Positions 20,865 to 25,760 of a DNA stretch of 25,760 nucleotides are shown here, in pieces (positions within the stretch are counted from its first letter, which is position 1; every line of letters begins with the position of its first letter). The position numbers were made by a program, and so were the translations under genes. The stretch comes from a virus. The stretch covers positions 1-25,760 of the IMG/VR virus record IMGVR_UViG_3300038701_002083; one strand, written 5' to 3'. Below the pieces are notes generated by a model, which was not told the DNA's origin, searched no databases, and saw nothing but the letters and a program-made list of their open reading frames with translations.

Positions 20865-20880
20865 GCACAAGGACAACAAC

Positions 20881-21531
20881 ATGCCACAAGTAAAAGACTT
20901 GATAGGTAAAATAGATAACAAAAGCTTCTCTGATGCACTAGATAAAACGAGTAAAGATTTTGAGGAACTGGGAAGAGTGATCAAATCCGTAACTATACCA
21001 CTTAGTCTTTTTGGAAGTGTATATCATCAACAAATGATAAACGCGCAAGACAGAATAGCAAGACAACAATCAATGGAATCGTTAACAGGATTGAGTGCAG
21101 ATGAGATTGATTTATTAAACAATACACCTCTCAATATGGACAAAATAAGACGTGAGAACTGGGAGATAACAGTAGATGATCCGCAACTAAGATGGGAGTA
21201 TCAAAAAGGGATTTTATGCTCACCATATTACTTGATTGTTGATTTAATCAATCAGACAACTGCAAATATGTCTAAGAGGAACAAAATGGCAAAATTTTAC
21301 TCAGAAATTGACCAAGCAAGAACAATCATCAAAGACAGCCAAGCCGACCTCAATCTTGAAATAGAAACCTACACAGAAGGGTACGGACATCATATCCAAA
21401 TCACAGGATACAAAGCAACAATCCGCCCAATCGAAAATCTAACCCCAGAGGATGAAAAACACATCAAAGAACTCGGGTTCAAACTCACAACAGACTTTGA
21501 ATATGTTCTCGACACACGCGGACACGCATAG
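20881..21531 (+). CDS. Isolated accessory gene of unknown function, 216 aa
   Basis: ATG 20881 follows AAGGA with seven bases of spacing; an upstream alternative at 20854 lies in the REP-like element. The first 45 residues are helical with a mildly hydrophobic segment (VIKSVTIPLSLFGSVY), the middle has DPQLRWEYQKGILCSPYYLI, and the C-terminus is mixed (GYGHHIQITGYKATIRPIEN). I see a faint similarity in layout to Abi-alpha/DUF4393 proteins, not enough for a call. It is the only + strand gene in this part, has its own promoter, and sits between structural and integration genes, the usual place of a lysogenic-conversion (moron) gene. A defence or host-interaction role is therefore plausible but not shown. 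Confidence 0.7.
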   Translation: MPQVKDLIGKIDNKSFSDALDKTSKDFEELGRVIKSVTIPLSLFGSVYHQQMINAQDRIARQQSMESLTGLSADEIDLLNNTPLNMDKIRRENWEITVDDPQLRWEYQKGILCSPYYLIVDLINQTTANMSKRNKMAKFYSEIDQARTIIKDSQADLNLEIETYTEGYGHHIQITGYKATIRPIENLTPEDEKHIKELGFKLTTDFEYVLDTRGHA

Positions 21532-21642
21532 AGTCAAATCATTTACCCCCACACAATCTCGCTTCTCAACCCTCAAATTACACCCCATTTTTGGCACTTC
21601 CGTAGCCCTGTCCGTAATCAACCACCGAAAATAAGCTAAACC

Positions 21643-21669
21643 AAAAGAGACCCCATTTCGGAGTCTCTT
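21643..21669 (-). terminator. Hairpin downstream of the tRNA-like gene
   Basis: AAGAGAC (21645-21651) pairs with GTCTCTT (21663-21669); inner CC/GG pairs extend the stem past one mismatch. On the - strand it is followed by a short T-rich run, so it probably ends the transcript carrying the tRNA-like sequence. Confidence 0.55.
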
Positions 21670-21704
21670 CGGTCTGTACAGAAATTCAATTAAAAAGGGT
21701 TTTG

Positions 21705-21778
21705 TGGGGAAGCATGGAATCGAACCAACTACCTCCTCTACCTAGATAGAGTCGCTCTAACCAATGAGCTACATCCCC
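21705..21778 (-). tRNA. Degenerate tRNA-like gene, apparent anticodon CTA
   Basis: Reading the - strand from 21778: acceptor GGGGATG, TA, D-arm GCTC with loop ATTGGTTA and stem GAGC (all normal), an anticodon arm CTCT...AGAG, and a TTCGATT loop. The 3' acceptor strand is CTTCCCC with discriminator A (T-T mismatch at pair 6), and CCA is not encoded. Two parts are abnormal: the T stem has only three pairs, and the anticodon loop is eight bases (ATCTAGGT), or six if an A-T pair closes it. The triplet after U33 is CTA, which would read UAG. It could be a suppressor-type phage tRNA, a decayed tRNA, or a tRNA mimic. Confidence 0.55.
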
Positions 21779-21972
21779 ATATCCAAAATACTAGCACGAA
21801 TTTTCTATCCACGCAACCACACCGCCGAAAATGGGGTAACAAAAAAGAGCAGCCCACGCCACCCTTCGGAGAAAGAAAGTTCAATGCCTAATTGAATCTA
21901 ACATACATATGTAGACCCCAATTATAACACAAACTCGATTACCAGCCGAAGACAGACAGCATGTCTTTTCAA

Positions 21973-22182
21973 TTAGCTTGAATGAGAACTGCCATCCACA
22001 TCCATTACCTGCCAACCTGTAACCCATACATGACGGCAAGATAAACAACCAACTTTCCCCAATTGTCTAGGAGGTTCAAAAGTAGCGCGAACTTCAATAT
22101 CCCTTAGATCACAATCTTTGCCCTTACACTTAGGACACTGAATATCATCCATGAAGCTAGTATCAATAATAATTGCAACCAT
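21973..22182 (-). CDS. Small zinc-ribbon protein, 69 aa
   Basis: ATG 22182 has AGGAG with seven bases of spacing; the frame is open from TTG 22197 but that start is weaker. Four cysteines form CPKCKGKDC and, 30 residues later, CLSCRH, the layout of a zinc ribbon. The first ten residues are hydrophobic (MVAIIIDTSF). It is the last protein gene of the small operon read from the promoter at 22806-22834. Zinc binding is inferred from the cysteines; the target is unknown. Confidence 0.7.
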   Translation of the reverse strand: MVAIIIDTSFMDDIQCPKCKGKDCDLRDIEVRATFEPPRQLGKVGCLSCRHVWVTGWQVMDVDGSSHSS

Positions 22183-22218
22183 CACATCACTCCTCAACTA
22201 TATCCCAACATATCCCAA

Positions 22219-22398
22219 TTATAACTTTCTAATTTCAGATTTCTCCACCATCAATATCACCCAGTCCGAAAAACTTAGACCTTCACGGTCTAATATTTTA
22301 TCTAATGACTCTCTCTGCTCAGGAGTCAAACGCCCCCGGGGGATGTGAGAAGTGCGCCCCCCCTTATGCGCTTTAATTTTACGTTTTCCCTTTGCCAT
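22219..22398 (-). CDS. Small ribbon-helix-helix-like protein, 59 aa
   Basis: ATG 22398 with AGGAG about eight bases upstream is chosen over the longer frame from 22527, which would overlap the previous gene. The N-terminus is very basic (MAKGKRKIKAHKGGR), followed by GRLTPEQRESLDKILDREGLSFSDWVILMV, a helix-turn-helix pattern typical of CopG/Arc-type ribbon-helix-helix repressors. A DNA-binding regulator of this or a neighbouring promoter is likely. Two GC-rich hairpins lie just upstream (22418-22468). Confidence 0.65.
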   Translation of the reverse strand: MAKGKRKIKAHKGGRTSHIPRGRLTPEQRESLDKILDREGLSFSDWVILMVEKSEIRKL

Positions 22399-22477
22399 GT
22401 TATACTCTCCTCTCAGGGTTTCCTTACCCTGTTTATCTTGGTGGAGGGGAGGGGATCGACCTCCCCCCTGCTTAAAG

Positions 22478-22774
22478 TTAAGCCAAATCTTTACGAATTT
22501 TGCTCGAATGAGCTTTTGCTTCAGCAACTTCTTCCAAATCCAGTTTCAATGAAAAACTACGAACTTTCGGCTTTTCGATGCGAATAGGTTTTGATCGACG
22601 CTGTGGAATAGCCACTGCACCATATGTCCCTTTTTCTGCATAAACATCACGGCGGTAGATACCACCATGCCGACCAGAGTAAACAATTGTCTCAACATGT
22701 TTTTCAAATTTTGGATCATCATCATAATCTGGTGTTACAAGTGCGTAGGGGTTATTGATATTTAATTTACTCAT
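22478..22774 (-). CDS. Unknown small protein, 98 aa
   Basis: First gene behind the strong promoter at 22806-22834, with AAGGAG as ribosome binding site. Begins MSKLNINNPYALVTPDYDDD; the middle is Tyr/Gly/Arg-rich (IVYSGRHGGIYRRDVY), then a basic segment (RRSKPIRIEKPKVR) and a helical C-terminus. No motif is recognised. Its leading place in a repressible operon suggests an early lytic or regulatory role. Confidence 0.7.
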   Translation of the reverse strand: MSKLNINNPYALVTPDYDDDPKFEKHVETIVYSGRHGGIYRRDVYAEKGTYGAVAIPQRRSKPIRIEKPKVRSFSLKLDLEEVAEAKAHSSKIRKDLA

Positions 22775-22805
22775 GTCTATCTCCTTATTTGTTTATCTTG
22801 ATTAA

Positions 22806-22834
22806 ATTATACAACTTTGTAGCCACAAAGTCAA
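22806..22834 (-). promoter_or_regulatory. Strong promoter with built-in operator
   Basis: On the - strand TTGACT (22834-22829), 17 bases, then TATAAT (22811-22806): one mismatch from the sigma-70 consensus with ideal spacing. The spacer holds a perfect inverted repeat, ACTTTGT (22814-22820) and ACAAAGT (22825-22831) around four bases. A repressor bound there would cover the promoter. It drives the genes at 22774, 22398 and 22182 and possibly the tRNA-like sequence. Confidence 0.8.
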
Positions 22835-22867
22835 GACGTTTTTAAAAATTGGTCAAAACTCGCAAGA

Positions 22868-24088
22868 CTACTCCAAATCCATAAACTCCGTAATCAATGA
22901 ATCCTTACTACTCGGCTTATTCCCAATATATCGGAACGTCGTCGTCGCATCGGCATGACGCATCACACTCTGAATATCCGTAATCGCCATCTTCGCCTTA
23001 TTGAATGCCAAAGACGCATAAGTCCGTCGCAAATCATGAGGCGTACATGTCACCTTCAACACCATCGCCGTTATTTTCTTGATAATCTCGCGAATACCGC
23101 CCTTACTCAAACCCTTCTGGGCATCATATAACGCATTCCCGAGTTCAGGATGCCCCCCACCTTTTCTCATTGCCTGAAAAATGGGGTTAGAATCACCAAT
23201 CCGCCGAGGATCATCCGCATCGAGCGGAGCATTGTACAGCTCAACATAGTCCAAAATCGCCTTATACAATGCCTTAGAAATCGGAACACCATCAAAATTA
23301 GACCGCTTACCACGCACAATAATCTCCCAAATCCCATTATCATTCTGTTTCAGTGATGACAAACTAATCCGTTGCAACTCAGCCACCCGTAACCCACACT
23401 CAAACGGGATTTTGAAAATTAAGTAATCGCGCGCACCCACAATCGTACTCCGATCGAAGAATCTCAACAGCTTTCTCACCTGACGCTTCTTCAAACGGTT
23501 AAATTTCGGATTCCATAGTGCGCTCACATTGCTCTTCTGCTGACGTGGATTCTTGACCTCATCCAAAGCCGTCCGCATCTGTTCCTTGCACTCAATAAAA
23601 AAATCACGCATGTCACGCTTCATATTCTTGGTGTCAATATCATCAAACGGGTTAATCTGTATCCGATGTGGAGTCGCCTGCTTCACCAGCTTCTTCAAAA
23701 AGATTCGCACAGGCGCAAGATAATTACTCGCAACCGTACTCGCCGACACCCCATATTGAGGCTCTCGTGTATCCTCAGCTCCATCTTTCGGTGGCTGACC
23801 CCGATACCATTCCTTCTCATGCAGAAGATGAGCCACAAAATCAGTCAACAACTGCTCATTCGGTAACCGCATCTCCAAACCGCCCGCCCATTCAATAAAA
23901 TACAAAACCCCTCGCGTGTACGAATCTCTTGTGTACTGCTCAGGCGTTTTGTCAGACCCCAAATTCCCGATATGCGAATCAAGACCATACAAGGCTTCCT
24001 GCACATCAAAAAATTGAAGCCATGTCGAATCGTTGAAAAAATCTTGCGCTAAATCAGTTTGTAGTGGTATCATTGCTGTACTGTTCAT
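22868..24088 (-). CDS. int: Tyrosine recombinase / phage integrase, 406 aa
   Basis: Catalyses site-specific DNA strand exchange. The catalytic residues are all present in the C-terminal domain: Arg234 (CGLRVAEL), Lys261 (RGKRSNF), His351 and Arg354 (HDLRRTYASL), His378 and the nucleophile Tyr387 (MRHADATTTFRY, correct nine-residue spacing). The N-terminal 190 residues include a SAM-like core-binding domain (YTRGVLYFIEWAGG and VASNYLAPVRIFLKKLV). The start has AAGGA upstream. It is divergent from the helix-turn-helix gene and ends in TAG. Because it is separated from the tRNA-Pro fragment by the regulator, it is not clear which of the two recombinases uses that site. Confidence 0.93.
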   Translation of the reverse strand: MNSTAMIPLQTDLAQDFFNDSTWLQFFDVQEALYGLDSHIGNLGSDKTPEQYTRDSYTRGVLYFIEWAGGLEMRLPNEQLLTDFVAHLLHEKEWYRGQPPKDGAEDTREPQYGVSASTVASNYLAPVRIFLKKLVKQATPHRIQINPFDDIDTKNMKRDMRDFFIECKEQMRTALDEVKNPRQQKSNVSALWNPKFNRLKKRQVRKLLRFFDRSTIVGARDYLIFKIPFECGLRVAELQRISLSSLKQNDNGIWEIIVRGKRSNFDGVPISKALYKAILDYVELYNAPLDADDPRRIGDSNPIFQAMRKGGGHPELGNALYDAQKGLSKGGIREIIKKITAMVLKVTCTPHDLRRTYASLAFNKAKMAITDIQSVMRHADATTTFRYIGNKPSSKDSLITEFMDLE

Positions 24089-24154
24089 GATTGTTCCTTT
24101 TCATGAGCTATGGACAAATTAAGTTGTGAGAGGCTAACCCCTCTTCCAAAATTG

Positions 24155-24178
24155 CCGAGGTCGCAACTCGGTTTTTTT
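24155..24178 (+). terminator. Plus-strand rho-independent terminator
   Basis: CCGAG (24155-24159) pairs with CTCGG (24167-24171) and is followed by seven T. A second small hairpin (AGAGG and CCTCT) lies about 20 bases upstream. No + strand gene ends here, so it either blocks transcription coming from the left or ends a small RNA. Confidence 0.7.
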
Positions 24179-24189
24179 GGTCAATTCTT

Positions 24190-24231
24190 TATGTATCTAT
24201 CTACATAATACACGATTTTAAGTTTAAAATC
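24190..24231. promoter_or_regulatory. Two operator-like inverted repeats
   Basis: TATGTA and TACATA (24190-24195, 24202-24207) around six bases, and GATTTTAA and TTAAAATC (24214-24221, 24224-24231) around two bases. Both span 18 bases and lie between the divergent recombinase and regulator genes. The palindrome ATTCATGAAT (24318-24327) just before the regulator's -35 box may be a third site. Confidence 0.5.
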
Positions 24232-24330
24232 AAGTTATTTCACATTGCATTTTGGTTATTTTTTAAAGGATACACACATAAAAAACACGGGGTTAAGTTA
24301 CAATTTAATGTATCATCATTCATGAATTTC

Positions 24331-24359
24331 TTGACAGGTTGGAAATTATGGTATAGAGT
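24331..24359 (+). promoter_or_regulatory. Promoter of the helix-turn-helix gene
   Basis: A perfect -35 TTGACA (24331-24336). The -10 is TATAGA (24352-24357, spacer 15) or TAGAGT (24354-24359, spacer 17). The leader would be about 25 bases before ATG 24392. Confidence 0.65.
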
Positions 24360-24391
24360 TTTACTCAATGGTTAATAAAAGAGGGAACAGC

Positions 24392-24694
24392 ATGAAAGCA
24401 AAATACTCTCTCAAAAATCGTATAGCTGAACTCCTCGCAATCAAAGCACGAGATGAGGGACGCTCAAGTATCCCACAGCAAGAGATTGAGAAGGAAACAG
24501 GAATAACCCAACATTCAATCTCTCGACACATTAGAAATCAGGTTACACGATATGATGAGAAAACGATTATTCTTTGGTGTCAATACTTGGATATTACACC
24601 ATCAGAGTTTTTCGCATGGATGCCAATTAAAGAAGATGATGAAGGGGCTGACGAGCCAAAAGAAGAAAGTGCCCTATTACCCCTCTCCGCCTAA
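24392..24694 (+). CDS. Helix-turn-helix (Cro/C1-type) regulator, 100 aa
   Basis: ATG 24392 has GAGGG seven bases upstream and is preferred to ATG 24368, which lacks a ribosome binding site. Residues about 5-72 form an XRE-like domain: LKNRIAELLAIKARDEG, IPQQEIEKETGITQHSISRH (the turn and recognition helix), then YDEKTIILWCQYLDITPSEFF, the closing helices of this family. The tail is acidic. It probably binds the palindromes upstream and controls its own gene and the divergent recombinase. A short length (no oligomerisation or peptidase domain) fits a Cro-type or host-like regulator rather than a LexA-type repressor. The 3' end lies in a large hairpin. Confidence 0.8.
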   Translation: MKAKYSLKNRIAELLAIKARDEGRSSIPQQEIEKETGITQHSISRHIRNQVTRYDEKTIILWCQYLDITPSEFFAWMPIKEDDEGADEPKEESALLPLSA

Positions 24695-24713
24695 AGGTTG
24701 GGGTAAGTAGGGC
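24671..24713. repeat. Large hairpin across the end of the regulator gene
   Basis: A 13-pair stem, GCCCTATTACCCC (24671-24683) against GGGGTAA and TAGGGC (24700-24713) with one bulged G. The stop codon TAA 24692-24694 lies in the loop. There is no T-run, so it may protect the mRNA 3' end or serve as a protein-binding arm of the attachment region. Confidence 0.6.
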
Positions 24714-24721
24714 AGAAAGTC

Positions 24722-24801
24722 GGAGCAGAAGCTCCAGTGCATATTAACAACCGAAACAAACACAAAATGGAGAACCTACATTTGGTACAAGGTTGGTTCT
24801 C
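24722..24801. repeat. Further inverted repeats next to the attachment site
   Basis: GGAGC and GCTCC (24722-24726, 24731-24735) around four bases, and GAGAACC and GGTTCTC (24770-24776, 24795-24801) around 18 bases. With the large hairpin and CTCCA/TGGAG (24884-24895) they surround the tRNA-Pro fragment. They are possible recombinase arm sites. The stretch 24695-24817 holds no gene. Confidence 0.45.
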
Positions 24802-24817
24802 TTAGGTTCATTTCGTG

Positions 24818-24864
24818 TCGGGGTACCCGGACTCGAACCGGGGACCTCTTATCCCCGATACAAA
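24818..24864 (-). other. 3' half of tRNA-Pro(CGG): probable attachment-site core
   Basis: On the - strand the sequence reads as the 3' part of a tRNA: anticodon stem TTTGT/ATAAG with loop ATCGGGG (anticodon CGG), variable loop AGGTC, a perfect T arm CCCGG-TTCGAGT-CCGGG, 3' acceptor strand TACCCCG and discriminator A. No matching 5' half (acceptor CGGGGTA or D-arm) lies upstream, so it is not a complete gene. A tRNA 3' half directly beside an integrase gene (24899) is the classic signature of attP or of one prophage end. Confidence 0.78.
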
Positions 24865-24898
24865 AAACGGGTCTAATTAGTTCCTCCATTTGGAGAGG

Positions 24899-25760
24899 CT
24901 ATTGTACCAGTTTTTTAGGGAAAGGCGTAATATTTGAGGACGGTTTGGTCTCTTTATTGTCCAAAGATAGCTCCCTCGAAACAGCCTCGGCACGATCCCA
25001 GTCAGCTGGGTAGTAATTCAGTGTTGTGTCAGTGGATTCATGTCCTAACAGCGTCGCCGCTACCGATAATGACACACGGTTATCTGATAATTGATAGCCT
25101 TTACGGTGGCGCAAGCTATGCGGACCATATGAACCGATACCAGCATTGATGCAGGCACGACGAAAGACCTTCGTCAACGATGCAACGGTTTGGAGCTTCG
25201 GCGTTTTGGAGAATACATACTCGCAAGAATCCGCAGGGCGCAACGATAGCCAAATACGGATAGCTTCAGCAGCACCTTCACCAAATGCAACCATCCGTTG
25301 CTTACTCCCCTTCTCGACAACACTGGCAACGCAGTTCTCAAGATCAACATCTTCGACTTTGAGTGTGTGCGCTCCACCAATACGGCAACCTGTATCGGCT
25401 AGGAAGCGGATGAGGGCGTTATGCCGAGGGTGGAATTGTGACCATGCCAGTAAGGTTTCAAGATGACCTTCATCCATCGCCTTCTTGCGATCAATATTCC
25501 TCGGAGTTTTGGGTCGTTTGATGGCATTCGCAGGGGATGAGGGGATGATACCAAATTCAACTAAGAAATTAAAAAATGCCTTGATGCTAATAATGTGCTT
25601 GCGAATGGTGTGGACAGAATAATTTTTGTTCTGCAATGTACTTGCATACTTGACCACATCATGAATGTCAACATCCACAACAGGTCGCTCGGTACTAATG
25701 TATTTCATCATTGGGGTTAGGCAGCCCCGATATGCCTTTCTGGTACCGGCATTTTCATAC
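24899..25760 (-). CDS. Second tyrosine recombinase, XerC/D-like (N-terminus cut by window edge)
   Basis: The frame is open to the right edge: upstream of ATG 25711 it continues as YENAGTRKAYRGCLTPMMKY, which reads like the start of a core-binding SAM-like domain, so ATG 25711 is an internal Met. Counted from that Met, catalytic residues are Arg110 (TGCRIGGAHTL), Lys134 or Lys137 (EKGSKQR), His198 and Arg201 (GPHSLRH), His224 and Tyr233 (GHESTDTTLNY). All are present. It is unlike the 406-residue recombinase in length and motif wording. The tRNA-Pro 3' half lies 35 bases beyond its stop, so this enzyme is the likely user of that site. Stop TAG. Confidence 0.9.
   Translation of the reverse strand, partial: YENAGTRKAYRGCLTPMMKYISTERPVVDVDIHDVVKYASTLQNKNYSVHTIRKHIISIKAFFNFLVEFGIIPSSPANAIKRPKTPRNIDRKKAMDEGHLETLLAWSQFHPRHNALIRFLADTGCRIGGAHTLKVEDVDLENCVASVVEKGSKQRMVAFGEGAAEAIRIWLSLRPADSCEYVFSKTPKLQTVASLTKVFRRACINAGIGSYGPHSLRHRKGYQLSDNRVSLSVAATLLGHESTDTTLNYYPADWDRAEAVSRELSLDNKETKPSSNITPFPKKLVQ

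Noticed and set aside
20730-20984. Long version of the 132-aa gene starting at 20984
   Set aside because: It would cross the divergent promoters and the + strand gene; ATG 20729 has a good ribosome binding site and fits the - strand TATAAT box.
21705-21778. Amber codon reassignment (TAG read as an amino acid) in this phage
   Set aside because: At least a dozen genes, including portal, protease-capsid, tail tube, tail hub and both recombinases, end in TAG, often right before the next start. Efficient suppression would damage most of them.
22745-22760. Fourth REP-like copy (GTAGGGG)
   Set aside because: The GTAG is present but no palindrome follows, and the bases are codons of the 98-aa gene.
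24818-24900. Complete tRNA-Pro gene
   Set aside because: No acceptor 5' strand matching TACCCCG and no D-arm are present upstream on the same strand; only the 3' half is recognisable.
1-25760. CRISPR array or insertion sequence
   Set aside because: No regularly spaced direct repeats, transposase gene or terminal inverted repeats were found in the window.

Overview
The window is most of a long-tailed (siphovirus-like) phage or prophage: a head-tail morphogenesis block flanked by an early-gene segment and an integration/regulation segment. Every structural protein belongs to the HK97-type dsDNA tailed-phage lineage. The bacterial host cannot be fixed from the sequence. Moderate GC, GTAG-headed REP-like hairpins and the general look of the proteins would suit a Chloroflexota (Anaerolineae-like) host, but this is a low-confidence inference.

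Layout. (1) Positions 1-3163, + strand: a tightly packed early operon (stop/start overlaps, good ribosome binding sites) with an uncharacterised phage protein, an ASCH-domain protein, small unknown proteins, a Cys/His zinc-binding protein and an orphan beta-class N4/N6 DNA methyltransferase. The first gene is cut by the window edge, so the operon continues to the left. (2) Positions 3190-20209, - strand, read right to left: the late operon. The order is small membrane and coiled-coil proteins, small terminase, large terminase (complete ATPase and nuclease motifs), portal, MuF-like head morphogenesis protein, HK97 gp10-like protein, prohead protease fused to major capsid protein, a probable structural protein, head-tail connector, neck/tail-completion proteins, tail tube, capsid-cement-like protein, two overlapping tail-assembly chaperone frames, tape measure, tail hub, receptor-binding/fibre-type proteins and small membrane proteins. 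The early and late operons converge near 3.18 kb. No endolysin is recognisable. (3) Positions 20331-22774: an accessory zone with two divergent unknown genes driven by facing TATAAT boxes, a degenerate tRNA-like gene with a CTA anticodon, and a small-protein operon behind an excellent promoter whose spacer holds a perfect inverted repeat (a likely repressor operator). (4) Positions 22868-24694: a complete tyrosine recombinase divergent from a small helix-turn-helix regulator, with operator-like palindromes and a terminator between them. (5) Positions 24695-25760: a cluster of inverted repeats, the 3' half of a tRNA-Pro(CGG) gene that looks like an attachment-site core, and a second tyrosine recombinase cut off by the right edge.

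How it works together: the terminases, portal and MuF protein package DNA; the protease-capsid fusion builds the head; the connector and neck proteins join it to a tail whose length is set by a tape measure of about 690 residues. The regulator and recombinases point to a temperate life style. The least explained parts are the attachment region with two recombinases, the defective-looking suppressor-type tRNA, three REP-like hairpins in a phage genome, and terminator-like hairpins placed directly in front of the capsid and tape-measure start codons.
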